A DNA stretch of 64,000 nt from Leuctra nigra (Eukaryota; Arthropoda; Insecta; Plecoptera; Leuctridae), in NCBI GenBank assembly GCA_934045905.1, contig OW203762.1, positions 20,864,345 through 20,928,344 of the forward strand. The letters run 5' to 3'. The position numbers and the translations under genes were made by a program. The notes under the pieces are model-generated. The model saw only the letters and a program-made list of their open reading frames with translations, was not told where the DNA came from and made no database searches. This document shows, piece after piece, positions 1-11,900 of this stretch (position 1 is its first letter; each line of letters opens with the position of its first letter).

Positions 1-640
1 TCTCTCCCCTAGGGGGTGGTGTAACGTTGTCTCAAGTGATGCTACCTTCACCTGCTAAGTCGCTAGCTTAAGATCATTTGCATTCGTTCGTGGATTTAGA
101 CACGGGGTTTGTTTTGACAAATCGTATTCAATTTCAGATAAAAATGCACTCTGTTCTAACGTCACGCTTTATGAAAGAGCAAGCATTTTTAATACCGGAC
201 AATTTGTTTTGATTCATTTTTACGTGTAATCTTCAATAGTGGTGATTTGTACTAGGACAGGATTTTGTAGAAAATCGATTAAAAATTTTAACACTTTTTG
301 TCTGAGAGGTAGATTGATGGAATCGTAGGACGCATTGTTAAGTTTCAATATTAAACAAATTATTTCTGTAAAATACTAGATTATAATATAAACGGTCTGG
401 ATTTCAATATAAAATAAAATACTGTTTAAAACATAACGAAATCTGTGATAAAAAAAATAGGAAGCGAGGTGCAAAAATTATAAATTGAAACACAGACTTT
501 GCCTCCTCAATTCCAACATCAAAAGTTTTCAAACATTTGTTTTACGACGCCAATAAAAAAATACAAGAAATGTGCTAAAAATCATCAACTTCCTGAAGAC
601 TCAGGTGTTGTACGAAAACAATAAATCTCATCCCACTTAC
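1..640. other. left-edge intergenic or intronic stretch
   Basis: AT-rich DNA with no open reading frame of note. If the minus-strand exon at 641-699 is real, this stretch is the beginning of that gene's first intron. No repeat or RNA gene is recognised here. Confidence 0.4.
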
Positions 641-699
641 CTGAATGTGTTAACTTGTACCTAGTCTGTACCACGAAGCAGAGAAGTCAGGTAGCGACT
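641..699 (-). other. putative non-coding first exon of a minus-strand gene
   Basis: On the minus strand, a consensus splice donor (ATTCAG|GTAAGTGG) closes this 59-base stretch at 641. Its left limit is set by an arthropod-type initiator at 696-702. It contains no ATG, so it would be 5' UTR with the coding exons beyond the left edge of the window. The product cannot be known from here. The surrounding 690-870 is clearly more GC-rich than the rest of the region, as expected near a promoter. Confidence 0.5.
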
Positions 700-730
700 G
701 ATTGTTGTGAGTTCCCGCCGTCGTTCTATA
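696..730 (-). promoter_or_regulatory. TATA box plus initiator core promoter (minus strand)
   Basis: Read on the minus strand, a TATAGAA box (730 down to 724) is followed by an AATCAGTC initiator whose A lies at 699. The first T of the box is therefore at -31, the canonical insect spacing. A reverse CCAAT motif lies at about 761-766. A second TATATAT motif at about 868-875 could serve another start site. Confidence 0.5.
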
Positions 731-3700
731 TCGTCGAGGAGGGGGTGAGCGTCGCTGCCTCTTGGCCAATCACAGCCCGGCGTCGCGTCCACCCCACCAG
801 GTACTCACAATGAGTCGATCTGTTGCAGCCGCGATGATTACCGCCTAATCTCGGGGTGACGAGGGGGATATATACGTCTGATGATGAGTCGGATACTATG
901 ACGTATTTTATGGGTTTGACAAGTGTTGCAGAAAGATACAGATGGAATTGCTGATAATTTAGAAGTATTGCGTGCGTGGGAATTTGAATTTGTGTTCACT
1001 TTTATTAAGTGATGTCAATCATTACATTTCGAAATCTATTATTGAATATTTTTGGTTAATAAAATTGTTTGTAATTACTAGGGCTAGGATGTTGAGGACA
1101 TTTCCTTTTTCAGTTTTTTGTTCAGACACGTCTAAAAATGATATATAAATATGTTTTATGTGTTCCTGATTTCAAAAATATGTGATTCATTTTGCCTAAA
1201 ATGTCATTTTCTCAGTATTCTTTTATGAATTCAGTCCTTTTCTTGCCATTTTAAGGTATTTTTGTCATTTTTTTTTAATTATTGGGGAAAATGATATGAA
1301 ATATGTTTGTTGCAAGTTACAACAATTTTATGAATTTTGGTCTAGACTACAATTCATAAAATTTTCATCCACCATTTGGATGGTCATCAACAATTGACAC
1401 TTGATACATTGACACATTCATACAATAATTTAAGTTAATTTTAATATATTACTCCAAGTCTAACTCTAAACCGATAAATCAAATAATATGTTGACAAATA
1501 TTACCAACATACCATAAAATTTGATTGGTCCTTTTTCGGGATTTTGTGGTCCTTTTTTAATAGTTTTAAGGTTCTATTTGCCTGCCTTTTTGGACATTTC
1601 ATAGGTCATTAACATCCTAGCCCGTGTAATTACAATATAATGTGGATGAAACTTAAAATGAGATACCTACTATGTGATTTTTGCATAATGGAAACCTAGA
1701 GTCCAAGATTTGTTTTTCAATGCCATTTACTGTTCGAGTTACTAAAGTCAGACAAAAGTCTACTACTCAAGTAAGATAAAATATGTAACTGCAGATTGTA
1801 TATTTAGCAAGCTCGCCAAGTGAATTGTTAATCATCCAAATGTAACAAAATAATATCTAAGACTAAGTACTACGATCTTCATGTTAGAATAAACAGACAA
1901 AAATAAACAGCTGTAGAATCTCATGTTACAAATAGCAAGCACTTAAACTATCATTAAATTTAATCAAAAGTTACCAAGAAGTTGGTAATATTGTAACGAT
2001 TAATCGTGGTTCCGCAAAACACAATATCTAGTTGGGGAACATCCTCCAGGGATGTGACTGTGCCCTGCAGATAATATGGTCAGATCAGATAATATGGTCA
2101 GATGGTCGGATGGTCAGATGGTCAGAGACAAACCAAGAGGAGATCGGGGGAGAATCGGCCAGAAGACGACTTGGGTGGAGGCGCCAGGCAATAAGTCTAT
2201 ACATTAGAAGCAGAAGGCCCGAAGTCAATGTACTCGATATTTATTGAAACATTTGAACATTTTATCAATCTACATCAATTTCAAATTGACTCTGAAATGA
2301 GATTGGATAAAATACCTACTAGGAATTTGACCTCTTCTCAAGAATCATTGAAATGGACCACACCGGTCTTCTGCTCTAGGAAAAGAATTCAACAAAGGAA
2401 TTTTTTTCTAGGAATTTAGAACAAAAAATAAGTTTGATTCTATAATATAATTATTTCTGTCATTCTGTCACATAATCTTTCCCATCACTCCGTATAACTG
2501 TCCTGCTTGTTTACGTCTAACAAAAAATAAGTTTGATTCTATAATATAACTATTTCTGCCATTTTATTAAATATTTAATAGGTTCTAGAGACAAGATTGC
2601 TTTGTGTCAGAGCAATACCCCAATGAAAAATAACCAAACTAATACAAAACTATTTAATAGCGAATTAGGACAAAATTGCATTAACTTTAAAAACAACTGT
2701 ACAAATTACTGCTTGAAAATACTAATCAATTAATGTTAACTTAGGGATGAGAACTATGGTGACGAAAGGGGGCATTTCGTATAAACTATACAAAAATACC
2801 TTTGGGACAAATCTAAATCAACTTTCACAAAAAAACTATACAAGTTATTATAGTAAATTAGAAGCACATTTTAATGTGTAATATAGTACATTAAAAATTA
2901 TACTAAAATTTAAATAGTATATTAAAAATAACATAAAAATTGTATAGTAAATTTTTAAAAAAAATCTCGGATAGATGAAAACTCTTATATAGGTAGTTCT
3001 TTTCATCGGGGTACATTGTAGAAGAAGCGCCCCGTGAGTTTGCTCCTCAGTTGTTCACTCTCTTCTTCTCAAATATACGAGACCACTCTCATCAAATACT
3101 CATTAAAAAGTGTCGTAAAACACTGGGGATTAAAAGCATTTTTGTGTCGCGAACAAAGAGCAGCGAGTTGTTTAATGTTGGGACTAAGACACCAAAAGTA
3201 TTTGCATTAATATGCACATTTTTATGCCTTTTCTTGTTCCTGGGTTTCAAGTGGGTAAACATTTGTTTGTCTTCACAAAATAAGGTGTAGGTGGCCTTAA
3301 GTACTTTCCTTTTAGAAAATTTAAAAGGAATACAAATACCTCTTTGGAAAAGGAAAATGCGTTGAACTAATGAAGAGAAAAATACTTACTTTTATATCAT
3401 TCACTTTGTATCAATCATTGTTTAAAACTATCTCAACTTGAGAATAAAACCCCCAAAATAATGTTACAGTTTCTCGGTCAATAGTTACAAACTTAAATTT
3501 TACCAATTAAGAACTAAATGTATTGTGATTCTAGAGCACCAATGCTCGCTTACGCATATTAAAACGCGTGTTACTTGAGATTTTGCATTTGCAACGGTGG
3601 ATATGAATCATCTAGCTGGGAATACAAAAACACCCACAAGAACTCTGTAGGCTTTATAAAACTGAGTAGACTCTTGTCCATCCATGTATCATCCTTGTGT

Positions 3701-5150
3701 AGTTTTTAGGGTACAAAGCTTTAAATTATTGTAAATTTATGGAGAAAATCGTCCGGAATCCTCCCCTCCATGTTGACCTATCCGTGATTACAATCTCTGC
3801 CACGTGAAAATACATAACTCACGTTCAAACAACTCCGCGTAATGTGATGATATATTATAATAATATATCACAATTTATCCAACAGTTATTCATCTGATAC
3901 ATTGTTTCATACAACAACATGAAGTCTAAAAACTAATTTCTAGATGTTTATTAAATGATTTCAAAAAAGTCGTATAGCATCAAGAGTTTAATTTTACAAT
4001 TCCGTGTGACATATTCTAATTAGTCAAGTTTATTTTCTCTGTATTCATCCATGCAGTAACGTTTCTAAAGCAGAGTGTTTACACTGTGTTTGAGAGTGAA
4101 GGTGGGTATGGGAATGAAGTGTGTAGGCTGGGAATGATTGTATCACTTATTTGCTGTCCGCTTCTCGCTGCACTGAAGCGTTGCTGTTACAACATTTGGC
4201 GCTACGAACAAACATAGAGTTGGTGATTTCCTGGGATACTTCGTTCAAACTTTCTACCTCTAATTCGAAATAAACTTGATTGTTAATCGCGGCACCTCCA
4301 CCTACGTTTCTGCTCGGTGTTGTAATAACGTTAATTAAAAATAGCATATCAAAGAACAAAATTTAATTAACGCCAAAGTTTTTAACTAATTCGCATTTAA
4401 TTTGAGTTATTTTGGTACTTTTCGAAGATTAATTCATTATTTTTTAATTTAAAAACCAAATCTGTAGAAATCTGCTCAACTATGCTCTATTGCATTGCAT
4501 TCTACTTCAAAAGTCCATACGAGGACCATTTCAATAATTATTGTATCCCCTCCTTATATTTGCTTTTCATTCCATTTCGTTTGTTATTACGTCGCCTTCG
4601 TAAAAAAAAAGTTTGAACAGTCGCTTGTATGAATCTACCAAAAATGTTTTGTAACTGCCTATTAACCTCCTCAAGCCTAAAAGTGTTAATATATATTATT
4701 GATATAAATATATATGAATAGTTACACCTTTCTCTAAGGTTACACCGACTCTTTTACCCCTGAGCTTTCACTAAGTGTAGCAACCAGACAACTTCGTTAG
4801 TTGAAAACAAACACAGAAACTTGATTACGTTAATAAAGCACATATTTTCTCAACCCCTAACATTATTCTACAATTAATATTGAACAAAAACCATGTCCTT
4901 ATGACAATATTGGAATATCATTACTGAACAATCATTTTCCATCCCACTCAATGAGCAATAATTATCCCTAGTCAGGTACATCGATAGTACATTAACGTGA
5001 ACATCTGGCAGAGCAGATAACCACTTTCGTTATCACACCTCACACACACTCGTATACGCTTGCCACCCTTTTATTAGAGTCATTCTTATGCTCAAGATAA
5101 TTATGATGCGATAGCAACATTCTAAATACTATTGCGTCATGTAATAACCC
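731..5150. other. intergenic region with no supported gene
   Basis: AT-rich sequence. It includes a short imperfect tandem run of a GGTCAGAT-like octamer at about 2078-2130. Open frames here (for example 2032-2247 and 3051-3290) start at non-ATG codons or lack coding character. The minus-strand frame at 4147-4359 has somewhat gene-like composition in its second half, from about residue 18, behind a possible acceptor (GAGCAG|AAACG). I see no family match or neighbouring exon, so I do not call it a gene. Confidence 0.5.
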
Positions 5151-5153
5151 TAA

Positions 5154-5308
5154 GGGCCGGGTTTTCAATGCTCTGCTAAAAACAGTACCTAATTAAGTTT
5201 AAACGGTAATTCAAGGAATGTCATTGGGTGCTACCATGGCCTGCTATTTTATGCAATATAGCCCTAATCAACGGTTTAAAATTTAGTCGAGTATTGAAAA
5301 ACTGACCC
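5154..5308. mobile_element. Harbinger-like MITE (TAA duplication)
   Basis: Terminal inverted repeats begin GGGCCGGGTTTTCAAT on the left and, reverse-complemented, GGGTCAGTTTTTCAAT on the right. They continue with mismatches to CTAAA on each side. The element is flanked by TAA at 5151-5153 and 5309-5311. The GGGCC start and 3-bp TAA duplication fit PIF/Harbinger MITEs. There is no coding capacity. Confidence 0.6.
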
Positions 5309-5311
5309 TAA

Positions 5312-5474
5312 AGCCTAGTTTAAATGGTTCAACGTTTGAATTTAATCTTTTAGTTCACTGTTCAACTAATGTGTAGTCGTGAAATTGAAGCAAAATATCA
5401 CGTGAGTTTTATTTGACTTCAGTACATTTCATAACCGGTTCTAACACAATGAATTGAACCGTATGAACTAGGCT
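5312..5474. mobile_element. second MITE abutting the first, shared TAA
   Basis: Ends are AGCCTAGTTTAAATGG and, reverse-complemented, AGCCTAGTTCATACGG, followed by TTCAA on both sides. The flanks are TAA at 5309-5311, shared with the preceding element, and TAA at 5475-5477. It is non-coding. Confidence 0.55.
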
Positions 5475-5575
5475 TAATAGAGCTATAAATAGATTACTGA
5501 AATTACAAACCACATAGTTTTTTTTAAATGTGGATCAATAATAAATGCAACTCAAACTACACATCATTTCGTCTT

Positions 5576-5863
5576 GGGATTTGTTGTAAAGGACATTGAC
5601 TCATAGAAAGCTTTGCAAAACAATTTATTTTCATTTCAATACAAAAAAAATAAAAATTAGTGTCATTAGATGAAAAATTTTATAGATATATCGATATGTC
5701 GTCTATAAATATGCGATAGGTGTTCATTTTTAACTGACAAGTTGATTATTATTTCTTTGTGGGATTTTGTAGTAAAGGACATTGACTCATAGAAAGCTTT
5801 GCAAAACCATTTATTTTCATTTCAATACAAAAAAAAATTAAAAATTAGTGTCATTAGATGAAA
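5576..5863. repeat. pair of ~100-bp direct repeats in the acid phosphatase 3' UTR
   Basis: Copies at about 5576-5675 and 5761-5863 are nearly identical. Both include a block starting AAAGGACATTGACTCATAG and a block ending GTGTCATTAGATGAAA. On the minus strand each copy carries an AATAAA (TTTATT at 5624-5629 and 5810-5815), giving the gene two alternative poly(A) signals about 186 bases apart. Confidence 0.75.
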
Positions 5864-5998
5864 GCACGTATAAAAATAAGAAATCTCGAGACAATCAAAG
5901 TATTAATAAAGCTACAAGTAGATAATCTATCACCGAGCAATCCGTCCCACCACCTCACATCATCCCCATGTGGCCAGAGATCTGTGCTAGACGTCTCA

Positions 5999-8900
5999 TC
6001 AGGGCGCGGGGGTGGAGTCGGGGGTGAAGCCCGCGTCACTGGGCACGCAGCTCTTCGTCAAGTCGTCGGGCACCACGGGCGTCGTCAGAGTGACGAACTT
6101 GTCGAGCGGACACGTGGTCTCGCATCCTGGCAGAGTCAGAGGGTACGGCTCGTGGCTAGTAGTGTTGCGCAGGAATAACTGGAATTACAACACACTTGTC
6201 AAGGTTGAGTTTAAAAACAGGTGATCAAAGCGACGTCAATGGATCGATATGGGAATAGAAAATTTAAACTTTAATTTTCTATGTAAATGAGCTATGGGTA
6301 TTGTGTTTTCATCCAGATGTTTTACTAGGGATTGACTTGGGGAATTGGATGAATCTATGGGATTTTGATTGGATTTTATCATCGAACTGAGAGGAAATCG
6401 AACTTTAAAAGCATGTTGTTTAAAACGAGTATTGGATCTTCACGCTAATCTCTTTGTAAACTGAGTAAAAAAGAAAATCCTTCTCTGTAGGTAATAATAC
6501 CTAGTTAGCAAGCCAGGCTTAGACAGATTTATCTTGTGATTGAAACTAAATAGGTAACCCAAAACTGAACTTCGTGAAAGTTGCTGTGAAAAGGTCCTGA
6601 TGGTCTGAAATCGTTGCGAGATCACTTTGGAAACTGGAGTTTACTGAAAGTATCGTGTTTTTTTAATTAGTTACCAAATCCGTTTTTACTCAGTTACCTA
6701 ATTGAATTGAGGAGAGTTTGCCAAATATAATTCGTGTATTTTTACAATTACAGTGCCAATTGGCTCAACATTGATTGGCTATATCAAGTAGATTGGCCTG
6801 ATATGAGTGGGAGGGCCGATACATTTTTGTAAAAGCTATTCTCATTTCAACGATGACAAATCGAGTCCCTTATATCAACAATCAAAAATACACTCAATTT
6901 ATTTTGAGCTCATGAGCCAGGACAAAGTATTTACTATCGAAATTGATGACACAAAACGAACATTTATCTGGAATGACAAAGTGAGTGACAAAAGGAGAAA
7001 GCGTTGAAATATTACGGAAATTCTACGGTTACAGATAAGAACTATTTTTACAAGTAAAATCAACGGCAAGTAAAATAATTATCTATGGAAATAACAGCAG
7101 TTCTGCGGCAATCAGAATGTACCTATGGTCGGTGACAGGCAAAGATGAACCCAGTTTAGCATTGTCATGTATAGGCCGGCCCATGCTAGAGCGGGTTCAT
7201 CTTTGCCTGTCACCGACCATAATGTACATTTAGAAAAAAATAGCAAATTGGCGTTTAAATTGAACTGGTTCTATACGTATACCAATTTGTATATTTTGTC
7301 AATAAACAATTTTTTGTAGATGTAAAAAAATCAAAAAAATCAAAAATCAAATCTTTCCCATTATAACTTTTTACAGAATTATCAGATTAACAAATGAAAA
7401 TGCTAAAAGAAAAACTGAGCTTGACCAAAATAAAAACGGTATGCTCGAAAGAAACGTATTGGGTGAAAAAGATTTGATGGCATCCTCCAATGAAGTCTTT
7501 AACTCGTTATCAACTCTAGTTATTGAGCTCTTATTTCACTGAAAATAACAAGGAATGATTGTCGAGGAACCTGACCAGCAGCACCCTGTTGGAAAATCTT
7601 TCTAAAATCTTGCTAAGATTGTTTAGCACAGGCCAAACCGTTTCGTTCAATTACCGTTATTAGTTGGGCCAGGTGTACACTCAATCAACAAAACATAAAA
7701 CTGTATTTGAACGAAACGGATTGGCTGTTGGTCAGGTTCCTTGACAACAAATACTTGTTATTATCGATTAAATCAAAACTCACCTACTAGAGGTAGATTA
7801 CGAGTTAGCAAAGACTTCTTTTTTCAGCCAATCTGTTTCTTTCGAATACTGCTTTATATTTAGTTGAGTGTACACTCCTGGACACTGAAATTGGCCCGCG
7901 GTAAATGTTCAAGTGACACTACGTCTAGTAATTATTTATTTATTTAAAGTAATTTTACGGCCCTAAGCTCACACTAGCCATCCGGTATTTGTGCCAAAAA
8001 ATTAAATTAAAATAAATGTTAAATACTAGCGGTGACCGCGGGCCAATTTCAGTGTCCAGCAGTGTACATAAAATGTATGTGTTTCGTATGGAATGAAACG
8101 CACCTTGATTCCAAAGTTTCCGTCCTTGGGCATCTTGTGCACCTCCACCATGACCATGATGCCGTAGCCTGGAATCTGCGAGTCCCACACTTGGAGCGCC
8201 TGGAGCAAGTTGCTGATCGTGGAATCATGGCCGGCGTACATGAACAGTTTCCTACCCGCCGGCTTTAGAGTGCCAGCAGCTTTAGCCGAGGAGTCGCTCA
8301 GGATCTTCTTCAGCAGTGGACCTAGAGCAGAACACGATGCAGTCATACTTGTTGCATGTCGCCCAAGTAGAGGTCTCCGATAGATATCTGAACAAATACA
8401 TAGATACTTCCTTGGGCACCATATAAACGCAAAAAAACTTATGTCCAAGATATATCACTTTATAAATATGTGTTAGCATCTGTGTTAGCATGGCAAGTCG
8501 AAAAAACGGTAATTTTCCTAGTAAATATTAGACTAGTAAGTATCTAATATTTAAGAGTAAATATTAAATATTTTTAAACTATTTTCCACCGATAGATTCT
8601 AACCAAAAGCTATTATCATGTGCATTAGACAGGTATTTATAAAGATTTTTATATACACCTAGCCGTACGTTTTTAAAAGTTAGAAACCAAAATCTAAATA
8701 ATTTTCCTATACTTCCTGTGTTAAAATTTTCTCATATTCTGAAAACATAAAATTGAAAACTCAATATAAGTCGAGAGTTGCCAGTTACAATAAAGATATT
8801 TGATGAGTCTTTTAGATTAGAATACAGTTAAAATGTTGAAAAACTATATAAAAATTTGTCTATTTCAATAAAAAAATATTTTCGGAAAATCTACTTAGGC

Positions 8901-11900
8901 ATTCCTCCTTAAATCGGCCCAAAACATACACGCTAAATTTGAAAGAGTGAAATCCACTCAAAAAGGATGGAAAGTGCACCAAAGTGCACCATAATCGTAT
9001 CATTTTTGAGTGGATTTAACTCATTTTTGAGCGATTTCCCCTCAATCATAAATTTAGAGTGTACACGACAAGTGGAGGGTAACCGGAAGGAGATTAATTC
9101 AAGTTATTCCACTTGTTTGCTGAGATCATAATACCGGTTTCGACGAACTTTACAAAGTTTCAGTTTTGAAAAGTATACTGAACTCCGCTCTTCCTGATTC
9201 CTCTTTTCTTCAAAAGTTTTGAAAATCGTTTGCATACTTGTCAGGATGTTATGGAAAACTACACTAAAATCGCGATGGTTTACTCACAGTATGGAGTTAT
9301 AAGGAGATAAAACAACCAGCAACAACTCAGTGGACCTAACATTACGAAAATCACGACACGGTTTCATTCCGTGTATTTCCCTTGACTGAAATAATGTCAC
9401 AATCTTGTCTTATCAGAATAAAATAGTATAAAAAACATCATCCTACATCAGACGTTTTTACTTTTGTAATTTTTCAATTATGAAGAAGATTCTAACTTAT
9501 GTCAAGCTCGCGATCCAATATTGTTCTAAATCGACATCTCCAGGAGGTAAATTTAAGACTAAATTATATCCAAATATTCTCTACTACATTAATTCAATCT
9601 CGCAATGATGGCGAGTCTGGGTTATTATTCCACGACGCCCACTTTTCATAGACAAACACATCAAAGACATTGCGTCGGTCGCCGCGGTAGAAACAAAGTT
9701 TAACCCCAAGTATGACGGGAATTCAACTCGCCCTGAGACACGTTGCTGCGCTTTAGAGTTCAGAGAGTTGCTTCTGGCTCGCGAATTCAGTTCCTGTTTT
9801 CTTAAGGAAGTTTTCTAGATGCTTTGCGTCGTTTGACCAAGTTATATCAGATTCATCTCCGTTTTCAAGAGATTCCGGGATCGTGACCAGACGTTCAAGA
9901 GAAATGGAACTACTTTTCAAAATCCAGGAAACATTTCTGGAGTGACATGAATATTCATACATTAATATGAAGATAGGTTTTACTGTGTTATAAAACAATG
10001 TAATTGTTTTATTTACTGACAACATATTTGCATGTTTCCCAAGTTTAATTGTGTTGTGTTATCGAGCGATAGTGACATCGCAGTAGCTGGAGGTGAGCGA
10101 TGGCCATTGTGTAATTATGTAATCATTCGTTATAAGTTTATGTTTTATGTATTTATTCGTGTTCTTATATCCAGATTTGTGTAATAGAGAAGAAATAAAA
10201 TAAATATACTCTGTCAATAAGAAGCATTAAGTTTATATGATCATTCGGTCTCAAAATTTATGATTTAGTATACTATATTAGGTATCATTAAAACCATACT
10301 CATCTTTTGTAATTTTGGTATGGATAGTTTTAACCCGATTTACACGGTCATATTTATTGAAACATCTGTGTCACAGTCTTTGGCACAGTCTTTGTCACAT
10401 TTCTTGAAGGAAATTAGAACATGTTTTAAGTTCTGTGACCGAAAGTTGCTTTGTGTAAATGCAAAATTGTATGAAAAATGGGAATGTGACACAGAAGTTG
10501 TTCAAGAAATTGTACCGTGTAAATCGGGCATTGTATATAGTGTATAATATTTTGTAATGAATTTACCTCCTCTCAATTTCTGCAGTTCTGTGTTGTACGC
10601 GTTAAGCACGAAGCTGAAAGCTGTCAGTGGCACCAACCTATCAGGATAAAACTCTTTCGTCCACTTGGGCAGAGGCAGGTGAAAATCGTCCTGCAAACAG
10701 AATGGAACTTATTAATCCACTCCATGAAAACCATTTATACATAATGCTACTCTTAGACTGCGAAAATCCCAGGTTGAATACCCGTTTTTAATCTATCTTG
10801 ATTTACAGTGTCATATGAACTTTAGCTACTAGATTATTTAGCGTAAGCTCGAGTGATATTCAATGAGAAATGTGCCCCTCGACAATCTGGTGTCGGGATT
10901 TAATCCTGTATAAATAGCACGTAAAGCCACGCATTCGCGATGCAATTTTCCTCGAACTAGGGAAAGTCGTGCATAATAAATAAGAATAAAAACTCGACCG
11001 AGCTTGTAGCCAAAGGCAATGTGGAAAAGTTATTGCACTATTTCGAGATTTTCATGGTACAAGATCACAATGGTGTTGCATATTTTTCTTGGTTATTTTC
11101 TTAGTCCTTTAGTCAGTGTTAGATTTATAAATATATTCAATAGGTACACTCGACAATTCATAAAACGGTATTTGAACGAAACAGATTGGCTGCTGATCAG
11201 GTTCATTGACAATCAATCCTTGTTATTATCAATGAAATCAGAGCTCACCTACTAGAGGTAGATGACGAGTAAGTATAGAATTCATCAGATGATGCCATCA
11301 CATTTTTTCAGGCAATCCATTTCTTTCACATACCGTTTTATGAATTGTCGAGTGTACCTACTCGTTAATGTCGAATTTTTAATATAGGAACAGAACAGTG
11401 CTCTTATTTAGTAGCATGAATACACGTTAATTGAGCGAGCGTAGCGAGCGTCTCCTTTCGGCTCATTTGGCACGGACCTCTGTTTTTTTTTTTTTTTTTT
11501 TTTTTTCTGTTGGGTGAGGCTGTACAGGTCAGAGTTTTTCTTCGATCGATCTGAAATTTTGCACACATGTAGAGACAACCTTTTCTGTTTGCAGGCCCCA
11601 AATTTTTTTAAAATCCATTCATTGGTTAAAATTGAAATAAACATCTCCTGATAGGTTGAAAAATGAAAATGGTATTCGATAAATCTGATCAAATTCATAT
11701 TTTGGCTATACAGGTCAGAGTTTTACTTTGATCTAGCTGAAATTTTGCACACATGTAAAACCAACCTTCTCTGTTTGCAGACCATAATTTTTTTGAAATC
11801 CATTAATTGGTTAAAATTTAAATAAATATCTCCTGATAGGCTGAAAAATGAAAACGGTCTTCGATAATTCAGATCAAACTCATATTTTGCATGATCATTA

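Noticed and set aside
3051..3290. 79-aa frame with a hydrophobic segment
   Set aside because: It begins at a TTG, has no ATG in a useful place, and has no splice or family support.
5858..6224. Plus-strand frames of 106 and 70 codons
   Set aside because: They are antisense to the last acid phosphatase exon, whose minus-strand frame matches the family to the stop codon.
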